Assembly: GCA_910589035.1 (NCBI GenBank)
Contig: CAJUSI010000098.1
Location: forward strand, 70,928 to 134,927
Direction: 5' to 3'
Length of the DNA: 64,000 bases
DNA from: an uncultured Acetatifactor sp.
GTDB lineage: Bacteria > Bacillota > Clostridia > Lachnospirales > Lachnospiraceae
The notes below the pieces were generated by a model. The model did not search any database, was not told where the DNA came from, and saw only the letters and a program-made list of their open reading frames with translations. The first letter of the stretch is position 1; each line of letters begins with the position of its first letter. A program made the position numbers and the translations under genes. This document shows, one piece after another, positions 1-7,760 of the stretch.

Positions 1-93
1 AACATTTACCGAACCTGCCAATGCAAACACCATCGCAAACGCCAGTGCAAACATCGCTGATGCAATCTTCATAATACTTTTCTTTCTTTTCAT
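1..93 (-). CDS. N-terminus of a secreted protein (cut by window edge)
   Basis: Only 31 codons are visible; the gene runs off the left edge. It starts with ATG at 93 behind a perfect GGAGGAGAG ribosome site. The peptide begins MKRKKSIMKIAS, continues as an uninterrupted hydrophobic alanine/phenylalanine-rich stretch and ends in LAGSVNV at the edge, which is a Sec-type signal peptide with a likely cleavage region near the edge. Function cannot be read from this part. It is divergent from agrB, and the shared spacer carries symmetrical candidate AgrA boxes with a TATAAT pointing at this gene (329-334), so I infer it is an output gene of the quorum-sensing system. The leader between that promoter and the start codon would be about 230 nt. 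Confidence 0.8.
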   Translation of the reverse strand, partial: MKRKKSIMKIASAMFALAFAMVFALAGSVNV

Positions 94-328
94 AGGAACT
101 CTCCTCCTTCGTTTCCAATCGAATCTGTCTGTTCTCATTCTTTTCGTGCTACAATGTCCCGAGCCTTACACGAGACTCCAAAAAATCAACCCATTGGAAC
201 CACCCCTTTCTGTTCTGCCGCAATTCAGGAAATACTATGCCGTATTCCATACACAGACATATCTTTCCGCCTGCTTCAGATACCGCTTTCCAAAACTGCT
301 TGTTACAGATACGTTCATCACAACTATC

Positions 329-483
329 ATTATACTGATTTTTGTACGGAAAGGTGAATCTGACCTTTTTCTCCTTATTTCTGACCTTGACTTTTTAGTT
401 ATCCAATCTTGTCTCAAGATTCAAGGTCATTTTTACGGCTTTCAAGGTCATTTCTCCACATCATGAACGTTTAAGAGTATAAT
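329..483. promoter_or_regulatory. Divergent promoters with two pairs of AgrA/LytTR-type direct repeats
   Basis: On plus, TTCAAGGTCATTT occurs at 420-432 and again at 441-453, a 21-bp period, followed by TATAAT at 478-483 with no recognisable -35 box. On minus, AAGGTCAG occurs at 388-381 and 367-360, also a 21-bp period, followed by TATAAT at 334-329. The distance from the last box to the -10 is almost the same on both sides (27-28 bp). Two short direct repeats two helical turns apart, upstream of a promoter with a poor -35, is the known layout for LytTR activators such as AgrA. The plus promoter would drive agrBD and the minus one the secreted protein gene at the left edge. Binding by the AgrA-like protein at 2610-3338 is inference. 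Confidence 0.65.
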
Positions 484-525
484 TTTTCTATGTTATATAG
501 AAATAATTCAGAAAAGGAGATTGCC

Positions 526-1143
526 ATGATTCCCCGAATCGCCAAAGGCCTCACAGCAAAGATGATTAATCGAAAAACCATTGAAGCTTCCATGGCAGAG
601 GTATATCAGTACGGTTTGGAGCTGATACTTTCCACCGCCTTAACGACTCTTTCTATTATAGGTATTGCCTGCCTGGTGGACGCTTTTCAATACGGCCTGT
701 TATATTTTTCTATTTCCATTCCATTGCGGGTAACCGTTGGCGGATATCATGCTTCCACCTATACAAGATGTTTTGTCATAAGTAATCTTGTGTATTTTAC
801 AGTGTCAGTATCGGCCAGAATCCTTTCTGCTCTCGCTATGCCATTTTCCTTCTGGATAATATTGTTGCTTGGCAGCGTCTGCTACATATTGGGAAACTCT
901 CCGGTAAGGAATCCACATCATCCTGTCAGCAATAAGGTGCTCATGAAAAACAAATATTGCTCTATCCTCTTCTTATGCATAGACTGCTCTTTGATAATAT
1001 TCCTGTATATAAAGCTACAGCAGTCCGCTCTGCTGAACCTTGCGGTTATTACCATACTGTCTGTCGCTTTATTCATATTACCGACCAAAATGAAAGGAGA
1101 GGTGAAAGATGATATCGAATATTCTGCTGAATCTGCTTGCTAA
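526..1143 (+). CDS. agrB: AgrB-type membrane peptidase that processes the autoinducer
   Basis: AgrB removes the C-terminal tail of the AgrD precursor and closes the (thio)lactone ring at the membrane. The 205-residue protein has several hydrophobic segments and the family signature LRVTVGGYHASTYTRC, in which His75 and Cys82 (counted from this start) match the catalytic His/Cys pair in spacing. I use ATG 526 because AAGGAG lies 6 nt before it; an in-frame ATG at 490 has no ribosome site and lies just behind the -10 box. The 3' end overlaps agrD by 35 nt, implying tight translational coupling. The kinase and regulator lie on the opposite strand downstream. Confidence 0.93.
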   Translation: MIPRIAKGLTAKMINRKTIEASMAEVYQYGLELILSTALTTLSIIGIACLVDAFQYGLLYFSISIPLRVTVGGYHASTYTRCFVISNLVYFTVSVSARILSALAMPFSFWIILLLGSVCYILGNSPVRNPHHPVSNKVLMKNKYCSILFLCIDCSLIIFLYIKLQQSALLNLAVITILSVALFILPTKMKGEVKDDIEYSAESAC

Positions 1144-1234
1144 GCTCGCCTTGATTATGGCGAAATTTGGAGCAGGCGCCGCGTCTATAGGTAACAATTA
1201 TCAACCGGATCTGCCTTCTCAGTTAAAGCAATAG
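1109..1234 (+). CDS. agrD: AgrD-type autoinducer precursor, cysteine-free
   Basis: This 41-codon frame starts inside the end of agrB, behind AAGGAGAGG. The peptide has the AgrD plan: an amphipathic membrane-binding N-terminal helix (residues 1-20), a small GAGAAS linker, a short core SIGNNY (26-31), then an acidic/proline C-terminal tail QPDLPSQLKQ that resembles the (Y)QPxxPxxL tail of clostridial AgrD peptides. There is no cysteine anywhere; Ser26 stands where the ring-forming Cys normally is, so the product would be a lactone rather than a thiolactone. The exact ring boundaries (SIGNN or SIGNNY) are inference. It is followed at once by a strong terminator. Confidence 0.85.
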   Translation: MISNILLNLLAKLALIMAKFGAGAASIGNNYQPDLPSQLKQ

Positions 1235-1241
1235 GTAAAAG

Positions 1242-1292
1242 AAAACAGCAGAAGACAGCCTTTTTATTTGAATAGCTGTCTTCTGCTGTTTT
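1242..1292. terminator. Bidirectional terminator between agrD and agrC-like gene
   Basis: A perfect 18-bp inverted repeat (1242-1259 and 1275-1292) with A-run and T-run at its ends encloses a 15-nt loop. It can terminate agrBD on plus and the convergent kinase operon on minus. The right arm overlaps the stop codon of the minus-strand kinase gene. Confidence 0.92.
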
Positions 1293-2613
1293 ATATGCTG
1301 ATCAATATATCTACATAGAACCATCCATCCCTGGTTCTATAATCTATGCTCCCATCATGCCGCGCTACCACATCCTCTATACTCTGCATCCCCCAGCCAT
1401 GGCGCAGCTTATCCGTTTTGTGTGTCTGAAATCGTCCGTTTCTCATCACCGGTTCTGTCTGATAGTCATTATGCACCTGAACCAGCAGCATCCCCTGATG
1501 TTCTTTGATCAGTACACGAATTTCGCTCCGGGCCGCTTCCAGGGCATTTTCCAGCAGATTGCCGAACAATGCGCACAATTCCCTCTTTTCTATACTGATA
1601 TCCTGCAGAAACATCTGTGCTTCGATCGATAGGGATATCGCCTTCTCTTCCGCTTTTCTCTCCATCCCTCCCAACAGCGCATCTATCATATCGATGCCGG
1701 TTCTTGTTTTTACATCCAGGGGCACTGCAGATTCTTTCATGCTTTTAATATACCTTTTTGCGTCCTCCACATTGCCCTGATCCAGCATATAATCCATTGC
1801 ATTCAGATGATGCTTCATATCGTGGTACAGTTTCGCATTGTTGCAGTAGAAATCGCTGAACTGTGCATATTTATCTTCCAGTATCCTATTCTGGTTGTCA
1901 AGAGTCCGCATCTTCTCCTGCATTTTCCTTTCCCTCATGACTGCATATATAAAGAAAATGACTCCGATTGTAATACCCAAAAAAAGGTACCATGTTTTAT
2001 TAATACTAATATCGAAACTCAATACCATTTGTTGAAAGATAAAAGCATAGCCAAACCACCAAAGCACGGATACATAGGCAAAAGTTTTAATACGGTATCC
2101 TATATGTTTCCATTTATTTAACTTGCAGATAAGGAAAAAACAAAAAAAGCACCATATCGGTCCGCATATCAACTGGTAAATGATTCGGATCCATCCCTGC
2201 TCCGCTGTTGTCTGGTAGACCAATGCCTCACCGCCAAGCATTCCTGTCAAAGATACTTCCGTTCCTCCAACGACTGCAAGAGCAAAAAAGTATACTCCCA
2301 CCACACCCATTGCATTTACAAAATCACACTTCCAAAAGATATAAGTCATCAGGATGCCCAACAACAATATAGTAATGAACGTATAAGAAGACACCAGCAT
2401 AAATTGATTCATAATCATTGTCACAGTCACCGGAATCAAAATCCGTATCCCCTGCATCAGCCGATGCCGATGACTCTGCCCGGAGAACCCCTTTCCTGCT
2501 CCCCTGCGGAATCCCCTCCTTCTGTCGAAAAACAAATCCACAAAACGCCACAGCCAGTACACCTCATTAACAGTACAGGAAATGTCCACCAGATTTGCCA
2601 GAAGCAAAGTCAT
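1291..2613 (-). CDS. agrC: AgrC-like sensor histidine kinase (GHKL type)
   Basis: Membrane receptor kinase for the Agr peptide. The N-terminal ~225 residues carry about six hydrophobic segments without an obvious extracellular domain, as in AgrC. A coiled linker leads to LYHDMKHHLNAM with the likely phospho-acceptor His264, then the N box GNLLENALEAA (Asn352) and a glycine motif HGWGMQSIED near residue 405. The start overlaps the regulator stop by 4 nt (ATGA type), so the two are co-translated. It is convergent with agrBD, an arrangement different from the single agrBDCA operon of staphylococci. Assignment as receptor for the adjacent AgrD is by proximity. Confidence 0.88.
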   Translation of the reverse strand: MTLLLANLVDISCTVNEVYWLWRFVDLFFDRRRGFRRGAGKGFSGQSHRHRLMQGIRILIPVTVTMIMNQFMLVSSYTFITILLLGILMTYIFWKCDFVNAMGVVGVYFFALAVVGGTEVSLTGMLGGEALVYQTTAEQGWIRIIYQLICGPIWCFFCFFLICKLNKWKHIGYRIKTFAYVSVLWWFGYAFIFQQMVLSFDISINKTWYLFLGITIGVIFFIYAVMRERKMQEKMRTLDNQNRILEDKYAQFSDFYCNNAKLYHDMKHHLNAMDYMLDQGNVEDAKRYIKSMKESAVPLDVKTRTGIDMIDALLGGMERKAEEKAISLSIEAQMFLQDISIEKRELCALFGNLLENALEAARSEIRVLIKEHQGMLLVQVHNDYQTEPVMRNGRFQTHKTDKLRHGWGMQSIEDVVARHDGSIDYRTRDGWFYVDILISI

Positions 2614-3338
2614 CTCAGTCCCTCCTTCTCCATCCAGTATTCCCTGACCCTGTTCTTCAGCTCCGTCAGTCTGTCTCTGCTGACATTCAGGCGGGTACCG
2701 TCTGTCAATATGAGCTCTTCCCCGTCAATCCGTGCAATCTGCGACAGATTTACGATACACCTCCTGTCCATCCATATGAAATCCTCCTGCGGCAGCCCTT
2801 TATAGACCTGGCGCAGCGTCCTGCGGACCTTCGTATGCTCCCCATTTGTTTTTTCTATGTATGCGTATTTTTCCTGATGCCAGATATAGGTGATGCTCCT
2901 GAGCGGAATTTTCTCCAGCATCCTCTGGTTCTCGGCGACATAATACTTCCCGTCCCTGTCAAACGCCAGTCTCATCGCCTCCGTCACAGCCGCAGGCAGC
3001 ATCTCCTCCCTGCACTTTTTCGGCACAAAGCGGAACGGCTGCATCTCGAATGCCTTAAAGACATACTTTTCATAGGAAGTCACGAAAATAACGAGAGCAT
3101 CCGGCAGATATCTCTTTATTTCACCGGTTAATGCCATCCCATCCAGTTCCGGCATCTCAATGTCCAGCAGGAGAATGTCAAAGTATTCCCCCTCCTCCAC
3201 TTCGTACAGCAATGCCTTACTGCTGCTGTACGCCCTGCACTCGCATATCTTCTGTTCCCTCCGGCAGCATTCTTTTACCACTTCCTCTGCCATACCTGTC
3301 TCTTTCTCGTCATCATCGCAGATTGCAATACGTACCAT
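2610..3338 (-). CDS. agrA: AgrA-like LytTR response regulator
   Basis: The 242-residue protein has a receiver domain (acidic pocket DDD at 8-10, phospho-acceptor Asp59 in LLLDIEMPELDG, switch Thr in FVTSYE) and a C-terminal LytTR DNA-binding domain (about 135-238, with KVRRTLRQVYKGLP and VNLSQIARID). It should be phosphorylated by the kinase encoded immediately downstream and bind the paired AAGGTCA repeats at 360-453. A frameshifted reading frame ends 15 nt before its start and is probably in the same transcript. Confidence 0.9.
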   Translation of the reverse strand: MVRIAICDDDEKETGMAEEVVKECCRREQKICECRAYSSSKALLYEVEEGEYFDILLLDIEMPELDGMALTGEIKRYLPDALVIFVTSYEKYVFKAFEMQPFRFVPKKCREEMLPAAVTEAMRLAFDRDGKYYVAENQRMLEKIPLRSITYIWHQEKYAYIEKTNGEHTKVRRTLRQVYKGLPQEDFIWMDRRCIVNLSQIARIDGEELILTDGTRLNVSRDRLTELKNRVREYWMEKEGLR

Positions 3339-3353
3339 ACCTCACCTCTTTTA

Positions 3354-3808
3354 TCATTCTCTCGTAAACAGATATACCCTCTGCCGTTCTATGTCAAGAA
3401 GCCATGCCCCCTCTTCCAGCACCAGAAGTTCAAACACCGCGCCATTCTTACCCCCTTGGTAGATTTGACTGCCCTGGATACGGTTCCGAACCCGCCTGAC
3501 AATGTCCTCAGCAGTCCATCCTGCGCTCTCCTCTTTCACCGCTGCCCTCGGCCATCTTCCCAGCACCTCCCGAACCCTGGAAACAGAGGGCCTGATGCGG
3601 GTAAATCCCATCTCGTCATATGCTCTTCTGATCAGCGAAACCGCCTCCAGACAGACAGATCCTCCGTCTTATCGTAACAGTCCTGCAGCCACTCCATAGC
3701 CTCCTGTAAAAGTACGGATGGAGCTCCCCCCGCCGCTGCATAGGCTTCCGCCGCAAATTTTATGATCTCCAGGTTTTGATTTCCGCCGTCTAATCTCAAT
3801 TTTAACAT
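3354..3808 (-). pseudogene. Frameshifted hypothetical gene upstream of the agrA-like gene
   Basis: A first frame opens with ATG at 3808 behind AAAGAAAGGAAA and encodes about 58 residues starting MLKLRLDGGNQNLEIIK before stopping. The continuation lies in another frame as LEAVSLIRRAYDEMGF and runs to 3354. Together they would make one protein of roughly 150 residues with an N-terminal helical part and a C-terminal part rich in aromatic and acidic residues. The break falls at a TGTCTGTC tandem; adding one TGTC unit restores a single frame. I do not recognise the family. Alternatives are two genuine small genes, programmed frameshifting, or a sequencing error. Confidence 0.6.
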
Positions 3809-4095
3809 TTTCCTTTCTTTTTTTCAATCATTTCAATCCCGCCGCTAACCTTACACTGCGAATCCCCCCGTATCCTGCGGCCGTTTTCCATCCGGCCTTC
3901 AGAATCTCCTTTTGTATTTTACCATCTTATTTTGTACCGGTGCGAAGCCGACCTTATTCTCCGCATATCTGCCCCTGAAATCCACAGCACAAGAAAATAT
4001 CCGAAATTCATCAGAATGCAAAGCAAATATATAAAATCGGAGCTGGTTTACACGGATAGGAAAGGAACCGCCTTCCCTATGCGAACCTGCCCATA
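3809..4095. other. Intergenic region, no gene seen
   Basis: About 290 bp between the frameshifted gene and the gpsA terminator. No reading frame with a ribosome site is visible. It should contain the promoter of the regulator/kinase operon, but I could not pick a convincing -35/-10 pair. Confidence 0.5.
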
Positions 4096-4126
4096 GAAAA
4101 AGGAGCTCACCCGCAGGCAGCTCCTC
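4096..4126 (-). terminator. Terminator downstream of gpsA
   Basis: On minus, AGGAGCT (4125-4119) pairs with AGCTCCT (4107-4101) and is followed by TTTTT. It lies about 50 nt beyond the gpsA stop and closes the der-plsY-gpsA direction of transcription. Confidence 0.85.
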
Positions 4127-4177
4127 TCACTCTCAAAGCCATATGAAATCCTCAATTTTCTCTGTGCTCCGTTCCCG

Positions 4178-5188
4178 CTACGCAGGCCAGGGCAGGTCCG
4201 ACACCTCCAGCTTCTTATCCCTGAGCATCAGCTCCTTCACCGCCTGCTCCGCACTCTTTCCCTCGAACAGCACCTGGTTTACCTGCTCGATGATGGGCAG
4301 CTGGACATTGTATTTCGCCGCCAGCTCCATGGCCGCTCTGGCGGAGTATACGCCTTCCACCACCATCCTGACTTCCGCCATGGCCTCCTCGCAGGTCTTT
4401 CCCTGTCCGATGAGGATTCCTGCCCGGCGGTTTCTGGAATGCATGCTGGCACAGGTCACAATCAGGTCCCCGATGCCCGTAAGCCCGCAGAAGGTCTCGA
4501 ACTTTCCGCCCATGGCGGTGCCCAGCCTGGCGATCTCCGTGATTCCCCTGGTGATCAGCGCCGCCTTGGTGTTATCCCCGTAGCCCAGCCCGTCGGCAAT
4601 TCCTGCGGCCAGGGCCACCACGTTTTTCAGGGAGCCCCCCAGCTCCATCCCCAGAATATCCGGGCTGATATAGACGCGGAAGGCCTCGTTCATAAACAGA
4701 TTCTGGATATATTCCGCCGTGGCCTTGGATTTTGCTCCCACAACGATGGTGGTGGGAATCCCCCGGCCCACCTCTTCCGCATGGGAGGGCCCCGACATCA
4801 CCGCCACATCCGCCTGGGGAATCTCCTGCTCTATGATCTCCGAGAGGGTCATCACCGTGTGCTCCTCGATTCCCTTGGCCACATTCAGGATCTTCTGTCC
4901 TGACGCCACCAGGGCGCTGAGCCGCCGGGCCGTCTCCCTGGTGTAGGAGCTCGCCACCGCCATCACCAGCAGGTCCTTCCCTTCCACCGCCTCCCGGTCG
5001 TCAGCAGTAAACAGCATATCCTCCGCCAGCTTTACCCCAGGCAACATCTTATGCTCGCGGTTCTCCTTAAGCATTGCCACTTCCTTCTCCAAAGCGGACC
5101 AGACCGTAATCTCATGTCCGTTCCCGTGCAGCAATACCGCGATTGCAATTCCCCAGCTTCCTCCTCCGATAATTCCTATCCTTGCCAT
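4178..5188 (-). CDS. gpsA: NAD(P)-dependent glycerol-3-phosphate dehydrogenase
   Basis: Reduces dihydroxyacetone phosphate to sn-glycerol-3-phosphate for phospholipid synthesis in the cytoplasm. The 336-residue length is normal. The N-terminal Rossmann motif GIIGGGSWG (5-13) binds the nucleotide, VMSGPSHAEEV is the family signature in the middle, and GGSLKNVVALAAGIADG contains the conserved catalytic lysine, followed by NTKAALITRG. The start is preceded by AAGGGGAACT. It sits downstream of plsY, the enzyme that acylates its product, so the two form a functional pair. Confidence 0.97.
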   Translation of the reverse strand: MARIGIIGGGSWGIAIAVLLHGNGHEITVWSALEKEVAMLKENREHKMLPGVKLAEDMLFTADDREAVEGKDLLVMAVASSYTRETARRLSALVASGQKILNVAKGIEEHTVMTLSEIIEQEIPQADVAVMSGPSHAEEVGRGIPTTIVVGAKSKATAEYIQNLFMNEAFRVYISPDILGMELGGSLKNVVALAAGIADGLGYGDNTKAALITRGITEIARLGTAMGGKFETFCGLTGIGDLIVTCASMHSRNRRAGILIGQGKTCEEAMAEVRMVVEGVYSARAAMELAAKYNVQLPIIEQVNQVLFEGKSAEQAVKELMLRDKKLEVSDLPWPA

Positions 5189-5223
5189 AGTTCCCCTTCC
5201 TGCAGATTATTTTTTGTATCGTT

Positions 5224-5481
5224 TTACTCTATCCCGTCAAATATTTTGTCAAAATCAATTCCGATATGCGGAAAATGAATCAAATGCAGTCCTTCTTTAT
5301 TCTCATTTGTGATGGTATCGATCAGATAATATTTCGGTTCCTCATTTTCATAATCAAGATCATACATTTCGATAGTGCGCTTTTGAATATCAATAATCCA
5401 GGATTCCGGGATTTTCTCTTCCCGACAGCTCTCTCTTGTTGACATAATGTCCTTCTGTAGCAACATTATACCAGATTCCAC
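5224..5481 (-). pseudogene. C-terminal remnant resembling a Uma2-family nuclease
   Basis: Eighty-five residues with WIIDIQKRTIEMYDL near the middle and a C-terminal IHFPHIGIDFDKIFDGI. This pattern (W-x-ID-x-x-x-R-T-I-x-x-Y followed by a hydrophobic segment and a D-x-x-x-I/LF end) is what I expect of the C-terminal end of Uma2/DUF820 proteins. The N-terminal part with the restriction-like core is missing and there is no good start or ribosome site. It interrupts the plsY-gpsA pair. A small intact hypothetical protein is the alternative. Confidence 0.5.
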
Positions 5482-5570
5482 ACCTTTTTCAAGCTGTCAG
5501 TTCCGTCAAGCAGTCAGTTCTGCTTTACTCTACTATGGATCCCCGATCTGCTAAATCTACAATAAAAAGC

Positions 5571-6257
5571 TCAGTTTTCCTCTTTTTTCTCTTCCTTCGC
5601 CCCGTCATCCGGCTTGTTCTTCTTATGAAGGTAGGTCTTCCTCTCATTCCCGTGGATCAGGCGCAGGATATTCTCCCTGTGCCGCCAGTATGCCATCCCC
5701 GCCAGCAGGAAGGAGATCAGATACATTTCATACAGCTGCGCCTGTGTGGTCCCGGCAAATACGCCCATCTGCCCGCAGACCACCATCTCGATCACAAACC
5801 CCAGGTATACCAGCAGGGATCCCAGAGAGACATAATGGGTGGTGAAGAAAATGCCGAAGAACACCGCAACGCCCATCACAATAAAGTAGGGGTGAAAAGA
5901 CAGAATCAGCCCTGCCGTGGCCGCAATTCCCTTTCCTCCCTTGAAATTCATGTAAAAGGGAAAATTATGCCCCAGAACTGCCCCCGCTCCCGTATAGAGG
6001 CAGAGAAGGTATATGGTTTCGGGATGACCGGCGCCGAAGAGAAGCCGCACGGTCACAACCGCCGCAATACATTTTATAATATCCCCCGCCAGCACAATCA
6101 GCCCCGCCTTTGTCCCCAATACCCTTAAGGCATTCGTGGTGCCGGCGTTTCCGCTGCCGTATTTCCTGATATCGATTCCATGAGCCCTGCCATAGAAATA
6201 CGAGGTCTGAATCAGTCCGAAAGCATAGCCAATGATCAAACAAATAATCCTCTCCAT
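5571..6257 (-). CDS. plsY: Glycerol-3-phosphate acyltransferase PlsY
   Basis: Transfers the acyl group from acyl phosphate to glycerol-3-phosphate, the first committed phospholipid step. The 228-residue protein has about five to six membrane segments and the three PlsY motifs: GSGNAGTTNALRVLG (35-49), HNFPFYMNFKGGKGIAA around residue 100, and a later loop VSLGSLLVYL. The start follows AAAGGAGC by a normal gap and lies 5 nt after the der stop, so der and plsY are one transcript. The C-terminal tail is lysine/glutamate-rich and probably cytoplasmic. Confidence 0.96.
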   Translation of the reverse strand: MERIICLIIGYAFGLIQTSYFYGRAHGIDIRKYGSGNAGTTNALRVLGTKAGLIVLAGDIIKCIAAVVTVRLLFGAGHPETIYLLCLYTGAGAVLGHNFPFYMNFKGGKGIAATAGLILSFHPYFIVMGVAVFFGIFFTTHYVSLGSLLVYLGFVIEMVVCGQMGVFAGTTQAQLYEMYLISFLLAGMAYWRHRENILRLIHGNERKTYLHKKNKPDDGAKEEKKEEN

Positions 6258-6262
6258 ATATT

Positions 6263-7603
6263 CTACTGCTCCTTTTCGTTCCGTTCCCTGATGATAAACC
6301 GCAGCGGAGTACCCCGGAATCCAAAGGTCTCCCGTATCTGGTTCTCAATATATCTGGTGTAAGAAAAATGCATCAATTCCTTATTGTTCACAAAGATGAC
6401 AAAGGTGGGAGGCTTTACGGCCACCTGGGTAATATAGTAAAGCTTCAGCCGCTTGCCCTTGTCGGAGGGAGGCTGCTGCAGAGCCACCGCCTCAGCCATG
6501 ATCTCGTTCAGCACACCCGTGGCCACCCGCATGGAATGATTCTCGCTCACCATATCGATGATATCGAAAAGCTTATTCAGCCTCTGTCCTGTCATTGCGG
6601 ATATAAATACGATTTCCGCATAGGGCATATAGGAAAGCACATTCCGGACCTTATCGGTGACGCGGTAGATGGTCTTGTCGTCCTTCTCCACGGCGTCCCA
6701 TTTGTTCACGGCGATGATGACGGCTTTCCCTCTCTCATGGGCGATTCCCGCGATTTTGGCATCCTGCTCGCTCACGCCCTCCACCGCATCGATGACCAGC
6801 ACCACCACATCCGCCCGCTCCACGGCGCCTATGGCGCGCACGATCATATAATGCTCCAGCTCCTCCTTGATCTTATTCTTCCGCCTCAGGCCCGCCGTGT
6901 CAATGAAGACATATTCCCTGTCCCCATGTGCTATCTCCGTATCCACGGCGTCCCTGGTGGTTCCGGCAATCTCCGATACAATGAGCCTGTTCTCCCCCAG
7001 AAGCTTATTGATCAGCGAGGATTTCCCCACATTGGGCTTTCCCACAATGGCCACCCGGGTTCTCTCGTCCTCCGCTTCCTCCTCTTCCGGCTCCCCGAAA
7101 TAGGCCGCCACTTCCTCCAGCATATCTCCCAGTCCCAGCCTGTTGGCCGCCGATATGGGATGGGGCTCCCCGATGCCCAGGTTATAGAACTCGTACACAT
7201 CGGTCATATACTTTTCAAAGCTGTCCACCTTGTTGACCACCAGCACCACCGGCTTCCTGGACCTTCTCAGCAGATCCGCCACCTTGGCGTCCGAGTCCAC
7301 CAGCCCCTGCTTTACATCCACCAGAAACAGTATCACGTCCGCCGTCTCAATGGCTATTTCCGCCTGGTCCCTCATCTGCGATAAAATCACATCCTTACTG
7401 TCCGGTTCGATTCCCCCTGTATCGACCAGCGTAAAGGTTCTGTCCAGCCAGGTGACATCCGCATATATTCTGTCCCGGGTAATACCGGGCGTATCCTGCA
7501 CGATCGATATTCTCTGCCCGGCCAGCGCATTAAACAGAGTGGACTTTCCCACATTCGGCCTGCCCACCACCGCCACGATCGGCTTTCTTCCTCTCTCTCC
7601 CAT
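6263..7603 (-). CDS. der: Ribosome assembly GTPase Der (EngA)
   Basis: Double-domain GTPase needed for 50S maturation. Two P-loops are visible: GRPNVGKST near residue 12 and GKPNVGKSS near 180, each with its own DTxG (VDTGGIE, IDTAGLR) and NKxD (NKVD, NKWD) motifs, followed by the C-terminal KH-like domain ending FRGTPLRFIIRERNEKEQ. I start at ATG 7603 (MGERGRKPIVAVVGRPN) because GAGGTGG lies just upstream and the length of 446 residues fits the family; a TTG frame extension to 7693 lacks support. Confidence 0.97.
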   Translation of the reverse strand: MGERGRKPIVAVVGRPNVGKSTLFNALAGQRISIVQDTPGITRDRIYADVTWLDRTFTLVDTGGIEPDSKDVILSQMRDQAEIAIETADVILFLVDVKQGLVDSDAKVADLLRRSRKPVVLVVNKVDSFEKYMTDVYEFYNLGIGEPHPISAANRLGLGDMLEEVAAYFGEPEEEEAEDERTRVAIVGKPNVGKSSLINKLLGENRLIVSEIAGTTRDAVDTEIAHGDREYVFIDTAGLRRKNKIKEELEHYMIVRAIGAVERADVVVLVIDAVEGVSEQDAKIAGIAHERGKAVIIAVNKWDAVEKDDKTIYRVTDKVRNVLSYMPYAEIVFISAMTGQRLNKLFDIIDMVSENHSMRVATGVLNEIMAEAVALQQPPSDKGKRLKLYYITQVAVKPPTFVIFVNNKELMHFSYTRYIENQIRETFGFRGTPLRFIIRERNEKEQ

Positions 7604-7760
7604 TATCCACCTCTCTATTCGTTCCGTTTCCGGGGTCCGCACCATATGCTCTCCGGCACATTGCACCTTCCCGGATCCTGTATCCATGATCAAGCGCCTT
7701 CTCAGGAACCGTTCAATTCCTTATTCTCCTGTTCCGGATAAATCCGGATCCGAAGTGCCC

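Noticed and set aside
146..466. 106-codon plus frame before agrB
   Set aside because: It runs through the divergent promoter and AgrA-type boxes, has no ribosome site and no family resemblance.
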